DNA from: Homarus americanus
Lineage: Eukaryota > Arthropoda > Malacostraca > Decapoda > Nephropidae
Assembly (NCBI RefSeq): GCF_018991925.1
Contig: NW_024725489.1
Span: 9,780,917 to 9,844,916 of the forward strand
Direction: 5' to 3'
DNA: 64,000 bases
This document shows, in pieces, positions 33,055 through 43,400 of this stretch. Under the pieces are notes generated by a model, which was not told the origin of the DNA, searched no databases, and worked only from the letters and a program-made list of their open reading frames with translations. Numbering within the stretch: the first letter of the stretch is position 1; each line of letters opens with the position of its first letter. The position numbers and the translations under genes are program-made.

Positions 33055-34745
33055 TGGAAAAGGTGGAGTGACGCAGGAGGATCCTGTGGCAATGGCAATG
33101 TATGCAATAGGCCTATCCGTGCTCCAACACACAATAAAATTTGAAACAACTGAGGTCAAGCAAGTGGCGTACGCTGATGACCTTACAGGAGCGGGAAAAG
33201 TTGAGGACATCAAAAAGTGGTGGAACCTGGTAACATCACAAGGCCAAAAATAGGGTACCACCCAAACGCCAGCAAGTCCTTCCTCATTGTGAAGCCAGAA
33301 CAATATGAACGGGCAATGGAAGTGTTCGATGAAAGAGAGGTCAAAATAACAAAGGTAGGCCAAAGACACCTAGGCACAGTAATCGCCACGAAGGATTTCA
33401 AGACCGAGTACGTAACGGGAAAGGTGAATGAGTGGGTTAGGGAAATACAAGCTTTGTCTGAGATTGCTAACACAGAGCCACATGTGGCTTTTTCGGCATT
33501 CACCCATCGCTGGAACTACCTGATGCAAACTATCCCTGATATCGGACCCCTCCTCCATCCTCTGGAAGATGCCATCAGTGTCAATTTCATTCCCAAATTA
33601 GTGAAACACCCTCACTTAACCCCAGCAGAAATATCACTCCTTGCACTACCACCGAGACTGGGAGGATTGGGACTGACCAATCCAGAGGAGATTGCTGCCA
33701 CCGAACATCAAAACTCAGTTAAGCTCACGGCCGCCCTCATGGACCACATAATAGCTCAGAATGCAACGCAATAGGAGAGGTGGATACCAGTGAAGTAAAC
33801 AAGATTCAAAGGCCCATTAGGACAGAACAACAGCACAGCCAAGTGATAAGTTGCAGCAACTGTTACTGCAAGTACTAGAGAATTTGAAAAAAAGTATCTA
33901 TACCACAGGAGATGGGCGCTTCGAATTGGTTAACTACGTTACCGATAAGGGCAAATGGTTTCAATCTCAATAAACAAGAATTTACAGATGCCAATGCTCT
34001 AAGGTACGGTAGGCCAGCAGAAAGTTTGCCCACACAATGAGTGTGTGGCTCTTCCTATGACGTCGATTACGTCATGGTGTGCAAGAAAGGGGGCTTCATA
34101 TGCATGATTCATGACGAAGTAAGGGATCTCACAGCAAATATGTTGAAGGAAATCTGCCGCGATGTCAGGGTAGAACCGACCCTCCTTCCATTGGACGGTG
34201 AGATTTTCCAACATAGGACTTCAAACACATCCAACGAAGCCCGTGTTGACATCAGTGCTCGAGGATTCTGAACGCTGGGACAGCGAGCCTTCTTCGACAA
34301 CAGGATGTTTTATCTCATGGCCGCATGTCACCATAACTTAGCTCTCGATGCTGCACACAGGAGGAACGAGAACGACAAGATCAGGGCATACGGGGAGAGA
34401 ATTCACAATGTTGATCAAGGCAGCTTCACTCCTCTTGTGTTCACATCCTCTGGTGGGATGGGACCAAGTGCAAGATGCTTCTACGCCAAACTCGTGGAGG
34501 TGATATCCGAACAGAAACAGTGGCCCAGAAGTTATGTTACAGTCTGGATAAGATGTAGACTGTCCTTCTCTCTCCTTCGGTCGGCTTTACTCTTCCTCAG
34601 GGGAACGAGAGCATCGGTCCCAAAGACGACAACAGGTGCAGATATTGACTATGAGGCTACAGTCACTGAATGCCGCATAGATCTGCGGCTCAACTACCTC
34701 ATTACAGCTAGGGTAGCTACTAATGTATTAGGATATTTAATATTA
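33055..34745 (+). pseudogene. LINE-E: RT followed by a probable restriction-like endonuclease end, broken
   Basis: Several frames together give RT residues GGVTQEDPVAMAMYAIG and VAYADDLTGAGK (near 33170), then GYHPNASKSFLIVKPEQYE, GQRHLGTVIATKDFK and ALPPRLGGLGLTNPEEI. After a decayed 200 bases, 34060-34740 reads HDEVRDLTANMLKEICRDV, VEPTLLPLDGE, ARVDISARGF and RAFFDNRMF, then SFTPLVFTSSGGMG and RCRLSFSLLRSALLFLRG. The order zinc cluster, RHN-like, R-x-D, FFD resembles the C-terminal zinc knuckle plus PD-(D/E)xK nuclease of R2/NeSL-type LINEs. I recall similar proteins from cnidarians. Clade assignment is uncertain. Confidence 0.6.
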
Positions 34746-34951
34746 AGGTAATGAAATGGTGGTGAAGGTATGGCTATTGGGGGAGGCTGGAGGCAAAAAA
34801 TAAATTAATAAATAAATAAATACTACTACTACTACTACTGTTGCTGTTATTACTACTGCTTTTTTTATTGACCTCCAACCTCCCCTTATAGCCATACATT
34901 TTCCACACATTTTATAACCTAACTCTCCTAATACAAAAGTAACTACCATAG
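34709..34951. repeat. Imperfect inverted repeat (foldback), arms about 85 bp
   Basis: The left arm (34709-34797, CTAGGGTAGCTACTAATGTA... to GGAGGCTGGAGGC) matches the complement of 34866-34951 with small gaps. The loop contains (AAAT)n and (ACT)n microsatellites. It starts exactly where LINE-E coding ends. It could be a foldback element or an inverted duplication of a 3' UTR. Confidence 0.6.
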
Positions 34952-35793
34952 GTGAGTTAGTTTAACTGCAGATTTATACAGCATTCAGTTATTGTAGCCT
35001 CATAGTCCATGTCTGCAACTTATTTGAATCATTGTTTTTGCTGATGTTTTGGGATATCACTGTCATGTAAGGTGAAAAACACAAATGTTTATTAGGTATA
35101 GTGGATTGATAACATAATGTTACCCTGACATGGTTAAAGCCTTACCTGTTAATCAATATATTTAGTGTTGTGGTTAACGGCTCACCTGTTGGTAGAGAAG
35201 TCTTGTATTACCAGGGTTCATTTTCCACCGTTTACTAAACTATTATTTTTTCGCTACTCGTTTCCTCGTACACAGGAAGTTGTTATCACTACAGGCAGTG
35301 GTTATTTTCCTGTGTGCCCTTTTTGTTAACACTTCATAATGTAAACAAAATTTGATCATCATTACTTATCTGGATATTAAATATTCCAGAGTTTAAATAA
35401 AGTATATATTTTTGAAATCACGCATTACCAGGTTAACGGGACGTAAAGCAGTCTTAAATTTTTTGTGTTTTGTTTCCATAAATCTACATGATGACAACAT
35501 TACTTAATCGGCGACATTATGACCTAAGCTGTTGTGTCGCCAGGAATGGAATTACTACCTACCGCTACATTACTTAATAACTATTACTGACTGGAGTATA
35601 ATAATATCTTAGTTTTTACTCATATAAAATATAAACTAAATTTATTATTGTTCTATAAAATATATATTTTCACTATAAATAATATAAAAACGATTACATT
35701 GCATAATAATCAAATTATAGAGAGATTCGGGATGTAACAGTATGGCATTAATATTGTTTACTTAGTCTTAAATAAATATGTACGGTGGAAAAT
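34952..35793. other. No recognisable gene
   Basis: AT-rich stretch without a supportable frame or repeat. Confidence 0.5.
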
Positions 35794-36210
35794 CTAGTTG
35801 TCTTCATCAGGGAAGGCAGGTGCAGTCTTCACCTTTATGATTGTGGCCTCCACCTCAGCCACGTTCTTCAGCAAAACACGTGTAGTCTTGGCTGAAGAAG
35901 TCGTGGAAGACGAGGTAGGAGTGAGGCAGGTGGGTGCCGCTACCCAGGGAGTACACGTAGGGATTGTTGGTTAACCATCTGGCCACCAGGTCAGGTGTGG
36001 AGTACCGCCACTGTACCTGGTAGTGGTGCAGGTTGTCTTGGTGGACACTTCCGCCCTGCAGAGCACGAAGACTTCCTCGAGGTAATCAATATTGACCGAC
36101 GTGCCGTTAACAATGACTGCTTGAGCCACCAACTCGTTGTGGAGGGGCAGCGAGGCCGAGAGGGAGGCCAGGGAGAAGACGACTACTATAGTGAGGAGCA
36201 TCGCTTGCAT
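35794..36210 (-). pseudogene. Small secreted Ig-like-domain protein with two compensating frameshifts
   Basis: This is the one candidate host gene. The start at 36210 gives a signal peptide (MQAMLLTIVVVFSLASLSAS) and NGTS, a possible N-glycosylation site. VFVLCRA holds the first cysteine. One base then appears to be missing, and the next frame reads YQVQWRYSTPDLVARW, PYVYSLGSGTHLPHSYLVF and SQDYTCFA. One extra base returns to the first frame for NVAEVEATIIKVKTAP and a TAG at 35794-35796. C...W...Y-x-C is the core of an Ig fold. The total is 139 codons with no intron seen. It may be a pseudogene, or the indels may be assembly errors. The function is unknown. Confidence 0.5.
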
Positions 36211-36404
36211 GTTGATGTTGTGATGGCGTGATATGTGGTACACAGGAGTTTTGAATGTGAACAGAGAGAGATGGTATGCTGGTCTCAAGTGTTGTATACA
36301 GTAGCTATGAATGTTATGATGGTGGTGATGGGTACAATCTTTATGTATACACACTTGATGACACAGCTAAACAGTGTAATATTATCCTTTATCCTTTTTG
36401 GGAA

Positions 36405-36870
36405 CGTTTGTAGAATAACTGTCGTATCGAATTTGTGTGGATTCCGTCCCATGTTGGAATTAGGTATCATGACCGTGCTGATAGACTGGCCAATGAGGCT
36501 TGTAAGAAAGAAAATGTTGACCGTGACCTTGGCCTGTCCAATGTTGTACTTAAAAACATTCAAGTCAGAATCATGAACAATGATCTAGACTCTAGAAGAT
36601 CTGAGAAATACAGAGAGACCTGACAGTTGTACTGTAGCATTAGTAAATTTGACAAATTTTGTAATGAGAGGTACAGGTATGACCAGCATAAGGACAGAAC
36701 CAGACAATGTGATGTAGTCGTGGCCAGAATTAGGCTAGGATACAGACACATCTGGCAAGTTAGTAACGCTGTACCCATACCGGAAAACTCAGCATGTAAA
36801 CTTTGTGATAAACGGGGGTGCTTGGGGACATTCTTGCTGTTTATCCTAGATTTGCTAGCCCACACTGATT
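36405..36870 (+). pseudogene. LINE-F: RNase H and C-terminal zinc fragment
   Basis: FEFVWIPSHVGIRYHDRADR with LANEACKKENVDRDLGLS is the end of an RNase H domain. After a TGA and a frame change, VVARIRLGYRHIWQV and CKLCDKRGCLGT represent the C-terminal segment that normally carries C-x2-C...H...C. It is 5'-truncated and dead. It resembles LINE-H at 59.9-60.7 kb in layout. Confidence 0.75.
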
Positions 36871-36897
36871 AGTCTTCAATTAGAATATGACGTCCAA

Positions 36898-37070
36898 TGT
36901 ATATGAACCACTGTCTTGCATGGCAGCGAACAGTGACATCACCCACATGACTCTGACCTATATATACTGCTAATGAATATGATGCATTTCTTTGTGTACG
37001 AACCTCTGTCCTGCATGGCAGTGAACAGTGACATCACCCACATGAATCTGATCTATGTATATATGCATAT
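36898..37070 (+). repeat. Tandem repeat (about 97 bp) in the LINE-F 3' end
   Basis: TGCATGGCAGCGAACAGTGA followed by CATCACCCACATGA at about 36918 recurs with few changes at about 37014. TATGTG-rich sequence follows up to the next transposon. This fits a LINE 3' UTR with a simple-repeat tail. Confidence 0.65.
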
Positions 37071-37253
37071 GTATGTGTATGTGTACATGTACAAGTATAT
37101 GTATTTATGTATTAGGGTGGTCCTTATTTTTCAACTTTGGAATTTTTTACCACAGACCCGGCTAAAAGTGTCCATTTAGGACAAAAACATTGTGTGTAGA
37201 GTTATTTTTAAATATATTAATATTTAGAGGTTGCTCAAAGCTGTCAAAAAATT

Positions 37254-37278
37254 AAGTAATCGATGTAGTCGATTACTT
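37254..37278. other. Perfect 10-bp stem-loop in the transposon 5' region
   Basis: AAGTAATCGA, a TGTAG loop and TCGATTACTT form a perfect hairpin 185 bases before the transposase start. It may be a subterminal transposase site or an operator-like element; no second copy is seen at the other end. Confidence 0.55.
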
Positions 37279-37438
37279 TGTAGCCGAATACGCCCACCAC
37301 TAGTGCGTCGCATTTGGCACGATTGTGGTGAGTTTTTGCTGGTCGTGATTGATGATTGGGGAAATTAAAAACAGTTCTGCAGAGTATTCTCATTATTAAT
37401 TTATATTAATAGTTAATTTCTTTATTCCTCAGGTCAAA

Positions 37439-39676
37439 ATGGCTAATGCAGGGGTAAAAACACGAGAAAATGTGTATTTGATAAAGACATTATGTGATGA
37501 CATTACAAGGACTAAGTTACCTTCAAACAGGCAAGTGTTACAGTATTTTTTAAGCCTGCATCGCATACAGAAAATAAACATCAGAGCGGCAGCTGGGGAA
37601 ATCACAGACAAAGTTCTTAAATTTTGGACGAAAGGAAACATTCCCACACACCACAAACCGGATTGTGTGAATCAAGTGCACAAAATGTTTGACAAGTGGA
37701 GTAGTTTGAAAAAGAACTCTTCAAGAAAGACAGAAACTCAAAAGCAGAAAGAGAAAGAGTTCACTGATACATTTGAAGATCTCTTTGACATTGCACATGT
37801 GAATACTTTGAATATGATGACAGTTCAGGAGGATAAGGATTTCTTAATAGCGCAACGAGAAAAAGGGCGTCGTGGGGCAATGTCATCTCTTGACAAAGTA
37901 TTCCTGAAAAGACAGAAACGACGAGAAAAAACTCTCAAGAAAGCAATGAAAAGGAAGTTGGCTGCAGACAGTGCAGAGGAAGAAGCCAAAAAATGCCAGG
38001 CCATCGTTGTCTTGGACAGCAGTAGTACGTCTTCTTCTGAGGAATCCAACCCAGTTCCTGGCCCATCAGCACTTCAAACTCCACCTACTGTCAAGAAGCG
38101 TGGGCGAAAAGAAGTTCTAACTCCAGAACTTTCTGCAGCATTAGATCGGACCAAGTCCTCAGATAGAATGGCCATGCACATTGTCACCCAAACTGCTCGG
38201 AGTCTGGGCCATGATGTCAGTGAATTGATTCTGAATCGATCAAGCATCAGGAGGAAACGTCAGCATCATCGCAGTAGCAGGGCAGCTGAAATCCTTTCAA
38301 ACTTCAAACCAGAGTCAGTTTTAATTGTTCACTGGGATGGTAAATTGATGCCTGATTTGACGGGGCATGGGGGCCATGTTGACAGACTCCCAGTTCTTGT
38401 CTCAGGCAATGGCACCTCCCAACTTCTTGCTGTTCCAAAACTTCCCTCTGGTACCGGTGATGAACAAGCAAAAGCTGTTGTGAAGGCTTTGCAGCAATGG
38501 CACATTGCAGACATCGTGCATGGCATGTGTTTTGATACAACAAGCTCAAATACTGGTCACCACAAGGGTGCGTGTGTCAAAATTGAGCAGTTGCTGGGTC
38601 GTGATTTGCTATATTTTGCCTGCCGCCACCATGTACTAGAACTTGTAGCTGGAGCTGCTTTTGAAGCTGTAATGGGGCACTCAGCTGCTCCTGACATACA
38701 GCTGTTCCGAAGATTCCAAGCCAAATGGGAACAAATTGACAAGCAGAAGTTTGAAGACGCTTCCACCGACGATCTGGCAGAAGAATCGGTCAGTGCTGTT
38801 AGGGACGATCTAACCAACTTCATTGAGAAGGCTCTATTGGAGCCACAGCTTCGAGATGATTATCGAGAGCTGCTAGAGCTGGCCACCATCTTCCTTTGCA
38901 CATCACCTTCTCGGGGAGTACGATTTTCTGCTCCTAGTGCAATGCACCAAGCACGATGGATGGCAAAGACCATTTATTCCTTCAAAGTGTGGTTATTCCG
39001 TTCTCAGTTTAAGCTTACTCCAAAGGAGAACAGAGGACTATGAAATTTGTGCATTTTCTTTGCCCGAATATATGTGAAGGCTTGGACAACTGCTCCACTT
39101 GCTGCAAAGGCACCAAAAGGAGATCTGATGTTGCTTAAAGCTCTACAAGACTACATTACCATCAGTGATGCCATATCAAAGGCAACTTTGCACAAAATGA
39201 TGAGACACCTCTGGTACTTGTCAGAAGAGTTGGTTGCATTGGCCTTCTTTGATGACGATGTTCTCCCAGCAGTGAAGGACCGCATGTTGGAAGCTATGAA
39301 CATCGTTATTGGAGAAGAAAAGCATGTCAAACGAGTTACAATCAATCCAGACACACTCCAAGTGAAGAACCTATATGATTTCACGACAAAGAACACAAAG
39401 TCATTTTTCAAAAAGCTCAACTTGAATACAGATTTCCTGGCCCTCCCAGTAGAACAGTGGAAAGATGATCCTGGCTTCCAAAATGCAAAAGCCAGTGTAC
39501 AAGCTTTATCTGTGATCAATGATCATGCAGAAAGATGAGTAGCCTTAGTCCAAGATTTCTCAGGCCGCATCACCAAGGACGAACAGCAACTGCAGTATCT
39601 ATTGCAGGCAGTTGATGACCACAGGAAATCATTCCCTAATGCCCTCAAGCAGACCTTACTGGGCGACAAAGAGTGA
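37439..39676 (+). pseudogene. Transposase of the 37-40 kb element, about 745 codons, two in-frame TGA
   Basis: The start at 37439 opens a 534-codon frame that stays in the same phase through TGA at 39041 and TGA at 39536 to a final TGA at 39674. The N-terminal 130 residues are helical; a lysine-rich stretch and an acidic serine tract follow. A probable RNase H-like core shows LIVHWDGKLMPD (D300), CFDTTSSNTGHHKGACVKIE (D366), FACRHHVLELVAGAAFE with C-x2-H at 395-398, and LWYLSEELVALAFFDDD (E596/597). A C-x2-H after the second Asp occurs in hAT and related superfamilies. I remember similar arthropod and cnidarian proteins but no superfamily name. Both internal TGAs could be single-base changes from CGA or GGA. 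Confidence 0.75.
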
Positions 39677-39952
39677 GACTGGTCCTCATGCGACCCCTGC
39701 CTTGAGCAGTTAATACCCACTTAGACTAAATGGGGGGGGGGGCCCAGGCTTGGGGGCTAGGAAATGATGTGTTATGAACATTAAGCATAGGCATAATATT
39801 GTTAAATTTCATTTGACTTGAGCAACCTCTAATTATTAAGATATTTAAAAAATATTTTACAAGCAATGTTTCTACCCCAAATGAAAACTTTTGCCAGGGT
39901 CTGTGACAAAACAATCGTAAATTTTGTTTTTTGCCCCAAAATAAGGACCACC

Positions 39953-40065
<113 letters not shown>

Positions 40066-40479
40066 ACAATGAAAACGTGGATAAGGTAAATCTTAATAAA
40101 ATCACACGGGAAAATGGAAACAACGGAGCACCTTACCTTTTGTCTTTATTCAAGACATCTTCAGAAGCAACTGGATTACATGGACAGAGAGAGGCTTAGA
40201 TATACAGGGTGACCTTAAAAACATGAGGTCAGGTCATAATGAAGTCATTCACTAATCCTCACACCAACACACACGTAGAGGAGCTTAAGAGAAGGGGGGT
40301 CACGTGACTAGTCAGGTCAGGTCAAAAATAAGGGACCCACTAAATAACTATCATACATCTAGATCAAAGGTTTTCAAAGCATTTTTAACCTTGGGCCACT
40401 GACAAATAAATTTATGTAACATATTATCAGTTTTGAACTGACCATCACTAAGGTTTATTGATTTTAATTTCAGTTGCCT

Positions 40480-40518
40480 CTGAAGATGTTTTGAATAAAG
40501 ACGAAAGCTAAGGTGCTC
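40480..40518 (+). ncRNA. Hammerhead-ribozyme-like core motif
   Basis: CTGAAGA fits the CUGANGA box, then GTTTT and AAGAC can form stem II, and GAAA follows directly at 40503-40506. A mutated inverted copy lies at 40136-40164, with GTCTT/AAGAC in stem II but AAAA for GAAA. Penelope-like elements are known to carry hammerheads. I cannot form a convincing stem I, so activity is doubtful. Confidence 0.3.
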
Positions 40519-40879
40519 CGTGACTATTTCTGTGGACAGACGCACAGGGACGTCTTGTAGGTCCGAATGCTTTCGCGTGACTGAGGACTAGCCAGCCTCG
40601 TGTCCTCTCAAGGCATTAGCTTAGGCCTACGTGACATATTTTCCGCCTAACTAATAACTTTCTGGGGACACCCGTAACATTATTCGGACTGATAAACGAT
40701 CTATCATTACTTTTAATTTAATAACTAATATTTAGTTTCATAATTCGCCTCCATATTAATTCGGTAAATTACATTTAGTATCACATAGGCCTAATTCCAC
40801 AAACTCTCGCTACGTGCGACCTTGAACTCAGCATCACCCAAGGCGCGGTGTATGAAATTGCACTGAATTTCTGAATATT

Positions 40880-40898
40880 ACATATATATATTTATATA

Positions 40899-40986
<88 letters not shown>
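40880..40986 (+). repeat. (TA)n microsatellite
   Basis: TA repeats with a few TTTA interruptions at the start. Confidence 0.98.
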
Positions 40987-40990
<4 letters not shown>

Positions 40991-41027
40991 CAGAGGAGGG
41001 TGAGATCAAGTCCACAATGGACAGGTA

Positions 41028-41283
41028 CATGGGCGTCCGCAGGAGCAGGGGGCATTGCCCCCCTGGAAAATAAAAAATTTGAAAAAATTACATGGAAAAT
41101 ACAAAATGAATAAAATAACATAAACAATTCTCAACAGTTCATTCAGTTAGAGCAGGTTACTACTCTTGGAACAGGAATTGTAGCCGTCGGGGATCTCTTC
41201 CGAAATTGTCAATGATGTCTTCACACACGTCGAATTCAGGATAACATTGCCCCCCCTGCATTTTTTTTCTGCGGACGCCCATG
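41028..41283. mobile_element. 256-bp hAT-type MITE
   Basis: Both ends read CATGGGCGTCCGCAG inwards and then a G-rich stretch. A perfect 8-bp target duplication, GACAGGTA, flanks it at 41020-41027 and 41284-41291. The short length, lack of coding and 8-bp duplication identify a hAT-type miniature element. The Penelope-like 3' region continues on both sides. Confidence 0.9.
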
Positions 41284-41345
41284 GACAGGTATTAGGTAAT
41301 GACCCTACTAATCTTCAAAAAGCACGGCAGCAGTCGGTAGTCAGG

Positions 41346-41700
41346 TCAGAGGGTAAGCTGACCCAACCTTCTCACCTGGTTACAAATCTTCTTAATTACG
41401 AAATTATCCAGTTTGTACATACCATTACTCAAATTCATGTTGACTGATTCGGTATGCTTAATGAGACAAGATTCTATAATGTTCCTACTGTAAATTGAAT
41501 TACAAGGTAATATTGAGGAGGCATTATCCCAGTCAATGCAATGCTTATTATCCCTCAAATGAACAAACAGAGCATTGGATTCCTGGCCTGTCCTAACACT
41601 ATATTTATGTTGTTTAAGTCTAGTTACAAGATCTTTACCAGTCTGGCCCCAACAATACAAGTCGCTGCATTTATAAGGTTCCTTGTACAGTCATAAGTCA
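41346..41700 (-). pseudogene. GIY-YIG endonuclease end of a Penelope-like element
   Basis: The frame reads LYCWGQTGKDLVTRLKQHKY, SVRTGQESNALFVHLRDNKH, CIDWDNASSIL and NIIESCLIKHTESVNMNLS. In Penelope-like elements the GIY-YIG domain has YVGQTGR--TRL-EH---V, then HxxxxxHxIDW and an (R)xxIES glutamate. GQTG, TRLKQH, HCIDW and IIES are present, but the second catalytic tyrosine of the YIG-equivalent motif is not in place (YCWGQTG). An upstream stop precedes the cysteine-containing lead-in YKCSD. Confidence 0.75.
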
Positions 41701-42079
41701 CAATCTAGTGTGTCCTTAACGTAATACAATAAAAAGAATTTAATAAACATGTAATTGTAAAATCAAACTAGTCTTTGCCAGCCAAAGTAGCCATTATGCA
41801 ACCTCATCCTAAATCCTAGGTTAGCTTAGTTAGCCCACAAACTCTGTAATATGTAAAACAAGGAGTGTCGTCCCCCTCTGTTTACCTCATGAAATTTCTT
41901 TTCCAACCTTCCCCCCACACGACTATCTGTCGTGACTTCTCTATCCTTCATGTCTGGTTGTGTATTGAACCCCAGCATGCCTTCCATCCCTTTCCCCACC
42001 TTAACCCCCCCCCCAAAAAAAAGTAAAAAAGTGACGAGAGAGTAGGAGCAACGACTATAAACAGTATATTATCCTTAGG

Positions 42080-42360
42080 TGGGAGTGTCCCCCACACCAG
42101 CGGCCAATAAGCATAGCCTCAAGATGCCACCAGCCAATGAGTCACCTGTGTAAGCCAGGTGGTTTGATGTTTATGTCGTATGTCGTCTCGTGTGTTAGCT
42201 AGTCTTCTCTCTGGTGTATTTTGTGCCCAATATTCGTAAATATCGAGTTTCTCAAATAATGATAATCAGCCAGTAGTGTCTGGATGTTTATGGAAGGTCT
42301 GGGAGAATGTGAAGAGTTGGTTTAGTGTGATGGCAAAGAGATAAGAGGAACAGAGGTAAG
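42080..42360 (+). promoter_or_regulatory. Possible promoter and first exon with splice donor
   Basis: Two CCAAT boxes (GGCCAATAAG near 42105 and AGCCAATGAG near 42132) precede a GC-moderate stretch that ends in a good splice donor, AGAGGTAAGC near 42355. No protein-coding exon can be tied to it in this window. The call is speculative. Confidence 0.2.
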
Positions 42361-42814
42361 CAAAACAACCTGTTGCCGCCCTCGCTGTAGCCTGCAGGCG
42401 CTTCTGGCTGCTTCAGTATTGTAGCCATGGATAACACTGGGCTGCATTTGAAAGTTTTTTTCAGAGGTCAAGGTTTTCTCAGCGGTTCTTATATGCTTTT
42501 TGCATGATGAATTCAGAAATGTAACTCATTTCGCTCAATCAGGTCAGGTTATTATGCTCTCTTAATTTTAAGAAAATAAATAATCGAAAATAATATTTTT
42601 TTAAATTAGCATATTTATTTTTTCAAAATCAGACTTACTGTACATTGACGGTAAATTTACAAACTATACATAAAATGGTACACAAGTACAGTTAATGTGA
42701 ATTTCAATATTAAAAAGAAAGAAGAAGGAAAAATAAAATACTGTGGAATAAACGGCTTTCGCAAAGATTTTCGTCTGTGTTCCGCATGTTCACATCCCAG
42801 CGGCCCTGGTACCT

Positions 42815-43400
42815 CTATTCCATCACTCGAATATCCTGGTGAAAGCGCTCTCCTTGCTCCTCGCTGACATCACTGCAGTTTTTCGGAAAGTAATCTCAAT
42901 GCGAGCCTAGAAAATGCATCTTTATGGACATGCGTGCACCAAGAGCCTGGAAGCTCTGCAAGAGCTCCTCGACAACACGTTTGTAGTCTGGACTTCGGTG
43001 GTTGCCCAGAAAGTTCGTTACAATGGACTTGAATGCGAGCCAGGTATTCCTCTCATTGTCCTCCATACTTTCATCGACTTTAGGATCTTTCATTAGCTCC
43101 CTGATCTGAGGGCCATCAAAAATACCTGTTTTCAGTTTGGCCTCACTTACGTGTGGAAATTTCTGATTCAGGAAAGCGAAAGCTCGTCCTGCTTTGTTTA
43201 GTGCTTTGACAAAATTCTTTATAAGTCCGAGCTTGATGTCCAGTGGCAGAAGTAGAATCTTCTGCGGATTCACAAGAGCGTGTGACACAACGTTGTGCGA
43301 ATCTGGTTCCAGGCCAGGTCTTGCTGGCCAGTTGCATTGTACATAATGCTGCTTGTCTGCTCGGCTGTCTCACAGACAGAGAAAGCAGGGGTATTTGGTG
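42815..43400 (-). pseudogene. Fragment of an unnamed multicopy arthropod protein family
   Basis: On the minus strand, DSRADKQHYVQCNW and PARPGLEPDSHNV are followed by LVNPQKILLLPLDIKLGLIK, NFVKALNKAGRAFAFLNQKF, IFDGPQIRELMKD and FQALGARMSIKMHFLGSH. After a frame change, SDVSEEQGERFHQDIRVME and RYQGRWDVNM appear near 42870-42800. I recall closely similar proteins annotated as uncharacterised in many arthropod genomes, with the same FLCLWDSR, LLPPLHIKLG, FDGPQIR and EEQGERFHQDI blocks. Function unknown; high copy number suggests carriage by mobile elements. Stops (TGA for Trp near 43383, TAG near the end) make this a pseudogene. Confidence 0.6.

Larger units (their letters stand above)
40080..41715 (-). 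mobile_element. Penelope-like element remnant
   Basis: The minus strand holds the GIY-YIG nuclease end of a Penelope-like element (41346-41700). Downstream on that strand is non-coding sequence with a (TA)n run, an inserted MITE, and an inverted pair of hammerhead-like motifs (40122-40175 and 40472-40524). The RT domain is absent, so this is a 5'-truncated or rearranged copy. Joining the GIY-YIG part and the motif pair into one element is inference. Confidence 0.55.

Noticed and set aside
39041..39538. TGA recoded as an amino acid in the transposase
   Set aside because: Two stops explained by single-base decay are more likely; no recoding signal is visible.
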